A stretch of 7,275 bases of DNA from Lachnospiraceae bacterium (GTDB lineage: Bacteria; Bacillota; Clostridia; Lachnospirales; Lachnospiraceae): assembly GCA_017444545.1 (NCBI GenBank), contig JAFSWJ010000153.1, positions 1 to 7,275 on the forward strand, given 5' to 3'. Below are positions 1 to 6,943 of the stretch, in pieces. Below the pieces are notes generated by a model. That model was not told the origin of the DNA. It made no database searches and saw nothing but the letters and a program-made list of their open reading frames with translations. Numbering within the stretch: position 1 is the stretch's first letter; every line of letters starts with the position of its first letter. Made by a program: the position numbers and the translations under genes.

Positions 1-719
1 GAAGGGGAGCTGGTCTGAAATATGTTGATGAAAAATTTCAGCCTGTCCGGATCTACCAGGCTGCCGTTAACAAGGCACAATGCTGAAGAGGTAAATGCCG
101 GCAAGGTCTTGTGCAGGCTTACGACAGTGATGTCAGCCTTTTTGCAGATCCGAAGATGTGCTCCGTGAGCAGCGTCCACGATGAGCGGGATCCCGAATGA
201 GTGCACCGTATCCGCTATGGAGTCCACATCGGAGAGTATCCCTTCATAGGTGGGCGAGGTAATAAAAACGGCCCTGACATCCGGATCTTTTTCAAGGCAG
301 GCCCTGATATCTTCATTATTGATGCTTCCTGAAACATCACAGACTTTTATGATATCCGGATATACATAGATGGGATCCAGTTCCCCGAGATATACCGCAT
401 CATATGCACTTTTGTGGCTGTTTCGTGACATCAGCAGCTTCTTTTTGTGAGGTACGGTACAGCTGATGGCTGAGAGTATACCGCAGGTGGAGCCGTTTAC
501 CAGGACAAATGCCCTGTCTGCCCCGTAAAAGGACGCAGCCCTGTTTTCAAGGCCCTTTATCATCCCGTCCGGATCTGACAGAGCATCAAAGCCTTTGATC
601 TCGGTAATGTCAATGCTGTAGGTTCCCGAAAGCGGGCCGGTCTTTACAGCCCTTTTGTGGCCCGGCATGTGAAAAGGATACATATCCGATGAGGAAAGTG
701 ACAAAAGCTCCTTTTTCAA
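1..719 (-). CDS. Orn/Lys/Arg decarboxylase family PLP enzyme, N-terminal part (runs off the left edge)
   Basis: This encodes a fold-type I PLP-dependent decarboxylase of the Orn/Lys/Arg decarboxylase major-domain family, the short Gram-positive form that includes B. subtilis SpeA and YaaO. Such enzymes decarboxylate a basic amino acid to a polyamine or diamine in the cytoplasm. I translated 239 codons; whole proteins are usually about 430-490 residues, so the C-terminal half is missing. Visible marks are FHMPGHKR (residues 16-23), DITEIKGFDAL (37-47), the phosphate-binding NGSTCG (75-80), SPTYEG (155-160), DAAHGAH (182-188) and the Schiff-base lysine K204 in SLHKTLPA. I chose a TTG start at 719 because GAGGAA lies six bases upstream and the protein then begins MKKELLSLSSSDMYPFHMPGHK, a normal family N-terminus; GTG at 761 and ATG at 683 are alternatives. 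The start overlaps the stop of the HD gene (TTGA). Substrate (arginine, lysine or ornithine) cannot be decided. One oddity is alanine at 183, where I expect glutamate (DEAHGAH). Confidence 0.9.
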   Translation of the reverse strand, partial: MKKELLSLSSSDMYPFHMPGHKRAVKTGPLSGTYSIDITEIKGFDALSDPDGMIKGLENRAASFYGADRAFVLVNGSTCGILSAISCTVPHKKKLLMSRNSHKSAYDAVYLGELDPIYVYPDIIKVCDVSGSINNEDIRACLEKDPDVRAVFITSPTYEGILSDVDSIADTVHSFGIPLIVDAAHGAHLRICKKADITVVSLHKTLPAFTSSALCLVNGSLVDPDRLKFFINIFQTSSP

Positions 720-1225
720 GACGGCTTCCTCATCCTGATGGTCTCTACCAGACTGCACCACTTGTCAGCTATGCTTACCACCCAGGATTCCCTGTTGGTG
801 GGAATCTTTGTGATGGTCAGCGGGAACATATGCTGTTTTATAATATTTTTTTCTCTTTTTGTCAGGTCAAAATCCCGTTCGGCATTTTTCAGGGCCTCTC
901 CGGGGTGATAAAAACCATGAAGTTTTCTTCTTTTTTCCTTGTCATGCCAGTCATAGAGGAAATAATCGTGCAGGAGCGCGCCGCGGACCATAGCCCTTTC
1001 ATTGAGGTTCATCCGGAGTTTTTTCAGTTTCTCATTTATCCGCAGGCTGGCCTCCGCGACCCTCAGACAGTGATCGTGCACGGAAACACATCCGTGCTGC
1101 TTGAAATTCTTCATTCCCTTGAAGCTTTCGTGATCGAGGATTTCGCTTCCGTGCTCCCTGATCTTTGGATGCAGGCCCGCCGGCTGTCTGTTCTTTTTTT
1201 TCTTATTTCGATACTCTCGTGTCAT
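716..1225 (-). CDS. Small HD-domain phosphohydrolase
   Basis: This is a 169-residue soluble protein of the HD superfamily, metal-dependent phosphohydrolases whose substrates are usually nucleotides or phosphate esters. The metal-binding set is visible in order: H50/H52 in SVHDHCLRVAE, the H86-D87 doublet in ALLHDYFLYDWH, H107 in GFYHPGEALKNA, H132 in IIKQHMFPL, and D154 in SIADKWCSL. This pattern, including LLHDYFLYDWH and HMFPL, matches a small uncharacterised HD family that I recognise as common in Firmicutes; its substrate is unknown. The first 30 residues are basic (NKKKKNRQ at 7-14) and look less conserved. The ATG at 1225 lies inside the end of the upstream membrane-protein gene (23-nt overlap) and has only a weak AAAGAA site, so a later start such as M38 is possible, although it would shorten the N-terminal helix. 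The stop overlaps the decarboxylase start. I am confident of the fold, not of the function. Confidence 0.85.
   Translation of the reverse strand: MTREYRNKKKKNRQPAGLHPKIREHGSEILDHESFKGMKNFKQHGCVSVHDHCLRVAEASLRINEKLKKLRMNLNERAMVRGALLHDYFLYDWHDKEKRRKLHGFYHPGEALKNAERDFDLTKREKNIIKQHMFPLTITKIPTNRESWVVSIADKWCSLVETIRMRKPS
726..731 (-). promoter_or_regulatory. Ribosome binding site deciding the TTG start of the decarboxylase
   Basis: GAGGAA on the minus strand ends six bases before the TTG at 719. It sits inside the last codons of the HD gene, which supports a coupled start at the TTGA overlap. No comparable site precedes the other in-frame candidates. Confidence 0.55.
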
Positions 1226-2804
1226 ATTCTTTTACCAGATGGTCATATCTGCCCAGATTCATATCTATCACAGCCTGTATCCTTTCAGGATCCAGGATAT
1301 CGCCCCTTGTGATCAAAAGTATTTTATCATAAAACTCATGAAGTGAAGGATCCTCTATGAGATTTTTTCCCTGCCAGATGCTTTCCCTGTAGCCTTCGGG
1401 AACGGCGCGTTTCAGATGTCCCACCCTCCAGTTCGGGTCATAGACTGCAGGAAGCTTTGACAGCAGGGGATCTCCGAGACAGTAGGTATCGTTTAGATAC
1501 AGGTCGCTGTTGTAATAAACGAGGATCCCGGCAGCGTTTTCGATGATGCCTCCCGGTACATTCATGTTCCGCAGCTCATCCGTTGCTTCATTGTTCCAGG
1601 TGTCCTCCACACAGAGTCTGCCGGTTTTAATGCAGCTGACGATGTTATTATAAAACCCTGTTGTATTGGAATAGTTTTCTCTTTCATCCGAGATCGAGGA
1701 GCTGAACTTGTGCCCGTACAGATACTGGGAACCGATCGAGGTTCCGGCTGTAAAGGACAGGATGACTGAAAAGAGGATGACACCCTCGAAAAAGGACTTT
1801 GGTGCCTTTTCCCTGTTTGACATATCAGTAAATGCAAGAACGCTGACAAAGAGCATGACGGTGAAATGCCGTCCCATCATGAAATCCCCGCCGATACGCA
1901 GGATATACAGCCCGTAGAGTGCGATACCCGCCGCGGTCAGAAGATATTTCGGTTTTCTTACCATTATCGTTATGATAATAAAAACGAAGGGGACGAGGAG
2001 GACCACGGGATCATTTATTATGGTGTACATATAGTAAAGGAATCCGTGTTTTATATATTCGATGCCGGATATACCTGTGCCTATCTTTACATAGGCGGTA
2101 TTCGGGAAGGGAAATCCGAAATACAGGACAGAAAAGATCTCCCAGATGATGAAGGGAGACAGACCGGTAAAGGTTATGCCTACGGCCGCTCCGAATGAGG
2201 CATCCTGTCTTTTCAAAAGAAAGATGTAAACGATCATGGGGATGAACATCAAAGTAAGATCCATCCTTGAAAGTGCTATGAGTGAAAAGGTCAGGGCCAG
2301 CAGGAGCAGATGTTTTTTGTCAAACCGCTCACGTGACAGATACTGGTACAGAAAGAGGGCAGAAAGCAGAAAGAGAAGGCTGTTTTCCAGACCTGAGGTC
2401 GTGTAGGAAAGAAAAGCCTTGCTGCCGATCAGGGCCAGGAAACCATAGAGGACCTGTGTCTTTGAGCGGCAGAATTTCCATGCGAATATGTAATAGGCGA
2501 TGGCTGTGTAGAAAACATCAAGAAAAAGGGAGGTGAAGAACATCTCCCTCGTGAAAAGATAAGGGATCGCAACGGAGAGGGTATAGAGAGGACTTGTGGT
2601 GGCACAGACCCGTTCTCCGATATTGTATACAAATCCGTTGCCCTCGAGAAGATGCTTTACCATCACGTAACCATGATAGGAATCGTCTGACTGCCAGCCC
2701 AGAAGGACAGCCGCCAGGATCATACCTGCCAGAGTGAAAGATCTCATTCTGTCAAGGTCGGTACCGGATCTTATGAAAGCTTTCTTTTTTGCCGTGTCTG
2801 CCAT
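1203..2804 (-). CDS. Polytopic GT-C-type membrane glycosyltransferase, AftB-like
   Basis: This 533-residue protein has a hydrophobic N-terminal part with roughly 10-12 membrane segments (about 21-38, 71-84, 89-109, 118-135, 140-156, 165-197, 207-231, 264-282, 287-306, 314-328, 337-360), then a soluble C-terminal part of about 170 residues. The GT-C hallmark is the acidic pair D40-D41 just after the first membrane segment, followed by a loop with LLEGNGFVYNIGERV and TTSPLYTL. Further motifs fit the family I know from mycobacterial AftB (CAZy GT89) and its many uncharacterised relatives: SGLENSL (137-143), SRMD (179-182), PNTAYVK (234-240), GGDFMMGRHF (305-314), and GHLKR...PEGY (462-472) in the C-terminal part. 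Such enzymes move a sugar from a polyprenyl-phosphate carrier onto an envelope glycan outside the membrane. The start at 2804 is supported by GAAGGA five bases upstream. The gene follows the GT2 gene after one base, which fits donor synthesis and use by adjacent genes. Sugar and acceptor are unknown. Confidence 0.85.
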   Translation of the reverse strand: MADTAKKKAFIRSGTDLDRMRSFTLAGMILAAVLLGWQSDDSYHGYVMVKHLLEGNGFVYNIGERVCATTSPLYTLSVAIPYLFTREMFFTSLFLDVFYTAIAYYIFAWKFCRSKTQVLYGFLALIGSKAFLSYTTSGLENSLLFLLSALFLYQYLSRERFDKKHLLLLALTFSLIALSRMDLTLMFIPMIVYIFLLKRQDASFGAAVGITFTGLSPFIIWEIFSVLYFGFPFPNTAYVKIGTGISGIEYIKHGFLYYMYTIINDPVVLLVPFVFIIITIMVRKPKYLLTAAGIALYGLYILRIGGDFMMGRHFTVMLFVSVLAFTDMSNREKAPKSFFEGVILFSVILSFTAGTSIGSQYLYGHKFSSSISDERENYSNTTGFYNNIVSCIKTGRLCVEDTWNNEATDELRNMNVPGGIIENAAGILVYYNSDLYLNDTYCLGDPLLSKLPAVYDPNWRVGHLKRAVPEGYRESIWQGKNLIEDPSLHEFYDKILLITRGDILDPERIQAVIDMNLGRYDHLVKEYDTRVSK

Positions 2805-2805
2805 A

Positions 2806-3597
2806 TCAATCCTTCAGTATGTCCTTTTCGGACAGGAATCTGTTGTGAAAAGCAGTCCTGAAATACTTGAAATTATCAAAAAATCCGTTCTGGGAAACAC
2901 CTTCGGTCCTTGCGGTCCAGTGCCCCGGAGTTTCGACAAATCTGACCTTCAGTCTCAAAGGCTTCAGTGCCGTTTCGAGAAAGAAAGGATGCTTGAGTTC
3001 CTCCCACTTTATGCTCTGCATCAGGGCTGTGGGAAAGATCCTGTAGGCGTAGGTCAGATCCGAGAGTCCGACTCCGTAAAAGATCCCGATGCTCCTTTCA
3101 AAGATCAGGTTGCAGATCAGCTTGATCTTATTATAATTCTCAAAGCCTCCTCCGTTCCTCCAGCGGGTCGCGGTGATGATACGGTCGGGGTATTTCTTTG
3201 CGCCTTTGATGAATTTTCTGATCACATGGGGATCGGTCTCAAGATCCGATGACATCATGACGACATGGGATCCTTTTGCAAGATCTATGCCTTCCCTGAT
3301 GGCCCCGCCCACAAAGGGAAGGGTCTGGTCATGGATGAAGATGTTTACCTTTCCGGAATATTTTTTCACCAGATCCTCAGCCACAGCCCTGGTATCTGCC
3401 GAGGTCCGGTCGCAGACTATGATGATGAACCCCTCGATATCCTTTGTGTCACAGTCATCCATAATGATGTCGACGGTCTGTGACAGGGAATAGGTTTCGT
3501 CCATGGCAGGCAGGAGAATGGTCACATTCTTGAATTCATTGGTTTTTTTGTATTCTGACATGGCTATGATTTTACCACAACGGAAGACTGTTGTCAT
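2806..3597 (-). CDS. DPM1-like family 2 glycosyltransferase (probable polyprenyl-phosphate sugar synthase)
   Basis: This is a GT-A fold, GT2-family enzyme of the dolichol-phosphate mannose synthase type. Such proteins transfer a sugar from a nucleotide-sugar to polyprenyl phosphate at the cytoplasmic face. Numbered from the ATG at 3561, the marks are VTILLPAMDET (13-23), IIIVCDRTSAD (46-56), VGGAIREGIDLAKG (84-97), the metal/donor site region SSDLETDPH (104-112), SDLTYAYRIFP, and a late HWTARTEGVS segment. There is no C-terminal membrane anchor of the GtrB/ArnC kind. I give the start as ATG 3597 (263 aa), because AGGAAAG stands five bases upstream. ATG 3561 (251 aa) has a poor site but gives a more usual N-terminus, and TTG 3621 has no site. 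It is first in the minus-strand operon, one base ahead of the GT-C gene, whose donor it probably makes. The sugar cannot be read from sequence. Confidence 0.85.
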   Translation of the reverse strand: MTTVFRCGKIIAMSEYKKTNEFKNVTILLPAMDETYSLSQTVDIIMDDCDTKDIEGFIIIVCDRTSADTRAVAEDLVKKYSGKVNIFIHDQTLPFVGGAIREGIDLAKGSHVVMMSSDLETDPHVIRKFIKGAKKYPDRIITATRWRNGGGFENYNKIKLICNLIFERSIGIFYGVGLSDLTYAYRIFPTALMQSIKWEELKHPFFLETALKPLRLKVRFVETPGHWTARTEGVSQNGFFDNFKYFRTAFHNRFLSEKDILKD

Positions 3598-3602
3598 TTT
3601 TT

Positions 3603-3609
3603 CTTTCCT
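3603..3609 (-). promoter_or_regulatory. Ribosome binding site favouring ATG 3597 for the GT2 gene
   Basis: AGGAAAG on the minus strand is followed by five A bases and then the ATG at 3597. The next in-frame ATG (3561) has no purine-rich site at the right distance, so this site argues for the longer protein even though the extra 12 residues do not look conserved. Confidence 0.4.
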
Positions 3610-3632
3610 AAACGTCCACAATATGGTAAAGT
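3604..3632 (+). promoter_or_regulatory. Weak candidate promoter for carB
   Basis: An extended -10 (TGG then TAAAGT at 3627-3632, four of six to consensus) lies 17 bases after TTTCCT (3604-3609, three of six). It would give a leader of roughly 40 nt before the carB ATG. No better pair is visible in the divergent region. I found no convincing promoter for the minus-strand operon, and no terminator-antiterminator of the PyrR kind. Confidence 0.2.
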
Positions 3633-3667
3633 ATTTGATGGTGTGTTTTTAGGGAAATTCATATCAT

Positions 3668-3673
3668 AAGGAG
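3668..3673 (+). promoter_or_regulatory. Ribosome binding site of carB
   Basis: AAGGAG stands eight bases before the ATG at 3682. It fixes the start, which also agrees with the N-terminus of E. coli CarB residue for residue. Confidence 0.85.
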
Positions 3674-3681
3674 ATAGTTTT

Positions 3682-6600
3682 ATGGCTCAGAGAAAAGATA
3701 TCCACAAGGTTCTGATCATAGGATCAGGTCCTATAGTCATAGGCCAGGCCTGTGAATTTGACTATTCCGGAACCCAGGCGTGCAAGGCTTTGAGAAGTCT
3801 CGGTTACGAGATAGTTCTTGTCAATTCAAATCCGGCGACCATCATGACCGATCCGGAAATGGCAGATGTCACCTATGTCGAGCCCCTCAATGTTCAAAGA
3901 GTTGAAGAGATAATCGAAAAGGAAAGACCTGATGCTCTTCTCCCCAATCTGGGAGGACAGTCGGGTCTGAATTTATGTTCCGAGCTTTACAAGGCCGGGA
4001 TCATAGACAAATACAATATCGAGGTCATAGGAGTCCAGGTGGATGCCATCGAAAGGGGAGAGGACCGGGTCGAGTTCAAAAAGACCATGGACAGCCTCGG
4101 TATAGAGATGGCAAGAAGCCGTGTTGCCTACAGCGTTGAGGAGGCCCTTTCCATAGCCGACGAGCTCGGATATCCGGTGGTACTCCGTCCTGCCTATACC
4201 ATGGGCGGTGCAGGAGGAGGTCTTGTTTACAACAAAGAGGAACTTCAGACTGTATGTGCCAGAGGGCTGCAGGCATCCCTCGTTCACCAGGTGCTGGTGG
4301 AGGAATCCGTTATGGGCTGGGAGGAACTGGAGCTTGAGGTTGTCCGGGACAAGGACAACAACATGATCACTGTATGTTTCATAGAAAATGTGGATCCCAT
4401 GGGCGTCCATACAGGTGATTCCTTCTGTACGGCGCCGATGCTGACTATTTCCGAAGAGGTACAGAAAAGACTTCAGGAGCAGGCATACAGGATCGTCGAA
4501 CACATCGGCGTCATAGGCGGCACGAATGTTCAGTTTGCGCACGATCCCAAATCTGACAGGATCATAGTCATAGAGATAAACCCCAGGACTTCGCGTTCAT
4601 CGGCCCTTGCCTCAAAGGCAACAGGCTTTCCCATTGCGCTGGTTTCCGCAAAGCTGGCAGCGGGGCTTTCACTTTCGGACATACCCTGCGGAAAGTACGG
4701 CACCCTCGACAAATACAAGCCCGAGGGCGACTATATCGTTGTCAAGTTTGCCCGCTGGGCGTTTGAAAAGTTCAAGGGTGTGGAGGACAGGCTCGGTACC
4801 CAGATGAGGGCAGTCGGAGAGGTCATGAGCATAGGAAAGACCTACAAGGAGGCCTTCCAGAAGGCCATCAGGTCTCTCGAAAAAGGGCGCTTCGGTCTGG
4901 GCTATGTGAAAAATTTCCATGAGCTTTCAAAGGAAGAACTGCTGAAACTCCTCGTTACGCCTTCAAGCGAAAGGCATTTTGCCATGTATGAGGCCCTGAG
5001 AAAAGGGGCCACGGTGGATGAGGTCTATGAGCTTACCCATGTGAAAAAATATTTCATTGAACAGATGAAGGAACTGGCAGAGGAAGAGGAGGAACTTTTG
5101 AAGCACAAGGGGACTCTTCCTCCCGATGAGCTTCTGATACAGGCAAAAAAGGACGGCTTTGCCGATGAATACCTGGCACAGATACTCGGGATCCCTGAAA
5201 AGGATATCAGGAACAAGAGACAGGCTCTTGATGTCACCGAAAAATGGGACAGGGTGCACGTCTGCGGCACGCAGGACAGCGCATATTATTATTCAACCTA
5301 TAACGGTGAGGACAATGACAGGGTAAATCCCGATACAAAAAAAATAATGATCCTCGGCGGCGGACCCAACAGGATCGGACAGGGTATCGAATTTGATTAC
5401 TGCTGCGTCCATGCGGCTCAGTCCCTCAAAAAGCTGGGCTTTGAGACCATCATAGTAAACTGCAATCCTGAGACGGTCTCCACCGATTACGATACCTCTG
5501 ACAAGCTTTACTTCGAGCCGCTGACACTGGAGGACGTGCTCAGTATCTATAATAAGGAAAAACCGGTGGGCGTCATAGCACAGTTTGGAGGGCAGACTCC
5601 CCTGAACCTGGCATCGCGCCTTGAGGAAAACGGAGTGAATATCCTTGGTACATCTCCCGAGGTCATCGACCTGGCGGAGGACAGGGACCGCTTCAGGATG
5701 ATCATGGACAAGCTTGGCATACCCATGCCCGAATCCGGCATGGCCACCGATGTGGACGAGGCCGTGATCATAGCAAACCAGATAGGATATCCCGTGATGG
5801 TCCGTCCTTCCTATGTACTTGGCGGACGAGGCATGGAGGTGGTCTATGATGATGATGCCATGGCTGACTATATGAAGGCAGCGGTTGGTGTAACCCCTGA
5901 CAGACCGATCCTCATCGACAGATTCCTGAACCATGCCATGGAGTGCGAGGCTGATGCCATAAGTGACGGCACCCACGCCTATGTTCCCGCGGTGATGGAA
6001 CATATCGAGCTTGCCGGAATCCATTCCGGAGACTCGGCATGCATCATACCTTCAAAGCACATACCGGCGGACAATCTGGAGACAATCAAGGAATATACGA
6101 GAAAGATAGCGGAAGAGATGCATGTTGTCGGTCTCATGAATATGCAGTATGCCATAGAAAAGGGCAAGGTCTTTGTTCTGGAGGCAAATCCAAGGGCATC
6201 GAGGACGGTCCCCCTGGTATCAAAGGTCTGCGGCATCAGCATGGTGCCCATAGCCACGGATATCATCACCTCTTCCATAACAGGCAGGAAATCACCCATA
6301 CCTGAGATGGGCGAGAGAAAGATCCCTTATTTCGGAGTGAAGGAGGCGGTCTTCCCCTTCAATATGTTCCAGGAGGTGGATCCGGTGCTCGGACCCGAGA
6401 TGCGGTCCACAGGAGAGGTTCTGGGACTTGCAAAAAGCTCAGGCGAGGCCTTTTACAAGGCGTATGAAGCGGCAAAAGCAGAATTGCCGCTTTCCGGCAC
6501 GGTGCTCATGTCCGTCAATACCAAGGACAAGCCGGAGATAGTGGATGTTGCAAGGGATTTTCATGAGGCAGGCTTCAGGATAGTGGCTACCGGAAAGACA

Positions 6601-6903
6601 CATGAGCTTATCACAAAGGCCGGTATCCCCGCGGAATATGTGAAAAAGCTCTATGAGGGCAGACCGAACATTCTCGATCTCATGACCAACGGCAAGATCC
6701 AGCTCATAGTAAATTCGCCTGTGGGCAAGGACAGTTCCCATGACGACAGTTATCTTCGAAAAGCAGCCGTAAAATACAACATCACCTACATAACCACGGT
6801 AGCCGCAGCCAGAGCAGCTGTTGAGGGCATCAGATATATCAAAGAGCATGACAGCAAGGAGGTATGTTCCCTGCAGGAATGGCACAAGGGAATAACCTCT
6901 TGA
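3682..6903 (+). CDS. carB: Carbamoyl-phosphate synthase large subunit
   Basis: CarB makes carbamoyl phosphate from bicarbonate, two ATP and ammonia delivered from the glutaminase subunit CarA, feeding pyrimidine and arginine synthesis in the cytoplasm. The protein has 1073 residues, the usual length, and shows the duplicated architecture: carboxyphosphate half (1-400), oligomerisation domain (about 400-550, with an acidic EEEEE patch), carbamoyl-phosphate half (about 550-930) and an MGS-like allosteric domain (about 931-1073). N-half active-site residues match E. coli: R129, R169, E215, H243, then Q284, E298, N300 and R302 after a one-residue deletion. Both ATP-grasp signatures are present (INPRTSRSSALASKATG and ANPRASRTVPLVSK). 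Counterparts of the E. coli ornithine ligands are E776, D784 and E888, and those of the IMP/UMP site are S944, K950, T970, T973 and K989, so allosteric control is probably kept. No carA adjoins it. The gene diverges from the glycosyltransferase operon and precedes hup. Confidence 0.98.
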   Translation: MAQRKDIHKVLIIGSGPIVIGQACEFDYSGTQACKALRSLGYEIVLVNSNPATIMTDPEMADVTYVEPLNVQRVEEIIEKERPDALLPNLGGQSGLNLCSELYKAGIIDKYNIEVIGVQVDAIERGEDRVEFKKTMDSLGIEMARSRVAYSVEEALSIADELGYPVVLRPAYTMGGAGGGLVYNKEELQTVCARGLQASLVHQVLVEESVMGWEELELEVVRDKDNNMITVCFIENVDPMGVHTGDSFCTAPMLTISEEVQKRLQEQAYRIVEHIGVIGGTNVQFAHDPKSDRIIVIEINPRTSRSSALASKATGFPIALVSAKLAAGLSLSDIPCGKYGTLDKYKPEGDYIVVKFARWAFEKFKGVEDRLGTQMRAVGEVMSIGKTYKEAFQKAIRSLEKGRFGLGYVKNFHELSKEELLKLLVTPSSERHFAMYEALRKGATVDEVYELTHVKKYFIEQMKELAEEEEELLKHKGTLPPDELLIQAKKDGFADEYLAQILGIPEKDIRNKRQALDVTEKWDRVHVCGTQDSAYYYSTYNGEDNDRVNPDTKKIMILGGGPNRIGQGIEFDYCCVHAAQSLKKLGFETIIVNCNPETVSTDYDTSDKLYFEPLTLEDVLSIYNKEKPVGVIAQFGGQTPLNLASRLEENGVNILGTSPEVIDLAEDRDRFRMIMDKLGIPMPESGMATDVDEAVIIANQIGYPVMVRPSYVLGGRGMEVVYDDDAMADYMKAAVGVTPDRPILIDRFLNHAMECEADAISDGTHAYVPAVMEHIELAGIHSGDSACIIPSKHIPADNLETIKEYTRKIAEEMHVVGLMNMQYAIEKGKVFVLEANPRASRTVPLVSKVCGISMVPIATDIITSSITGRKSPIPEMGERKIPYFGVKEAVFPFNMFQEVDPVLGPEMRSTGEVLGLAKSSGEAFYKAYEAAKAELPLSGTVLMSVNTKDKPEIVDVARDFHEAGFRIVATGKTHELITKAGIPAEYVKKLYEGRPNILDLMTNGKIQLIVNSPVGKDSSHDDSYLRKAAVKYNITYITTVAAARAAVEGIRYIKEHDSKEVCSLQEWHKGITS

Positions 6904-6928
6904 CAAACAGCGAGACTGTGGGTATAAA
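6900..6928 (+). promoter_or_regulatory. Near-consensus sigma-70/sigma-A promoter for hup
   Basis: A perfect TTGACA (6900-6905) is separated by exactly 17 bases from TATAAA (6923-6928, five of six). The -35 box covers the carB stop codon (TGA 6901-6903). Transcription would begin near 6935, giving a leader of about 80 nt. This fits an abundant protein such as HU being made independently of carB. No start site has been mapped; the call rests on match and spacing. Confidence 0.75.
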
Positions 6929-6943
6929 TAGTTGTAGTAATTG

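Noticed and set aside
689..1312. Plus-strand open frame of 207 codons across the HD gene and the end of the GT-C gene
   Set aside because: Antisense to two genes with clear family motifs; its translation shows no family resemblance and no ribosome binding site was seen.
2734..3252. Plus-strand open frame of 172 codons opposite the GT2 gene
   Set aside because: Antisense shadow of the GT2 and GT-C genes with no motif or initiation signal.
3577..3594. ACAAC...GTTGT inverted repeat in the divergent region
   Set aside because: Only five base pairs with an eight-base loop, not extendable, and partly inside the possible GT2 coding region; consistent with chance.
3663..3668. TATGAT as a -10 box for the minus-strand operon
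   Set aside because: It matches five of six bases, but no -35 element is found at 16-18 bases, and it overlaps the carB ribosome binding site.
5293..6024. Long minus-strand open frame of 243 codons inside carB
   Set aside because: It lies wholly antisense to an unmistakable carB and shows no recognisable domain; such frames arise from codon bias in the coding strand.
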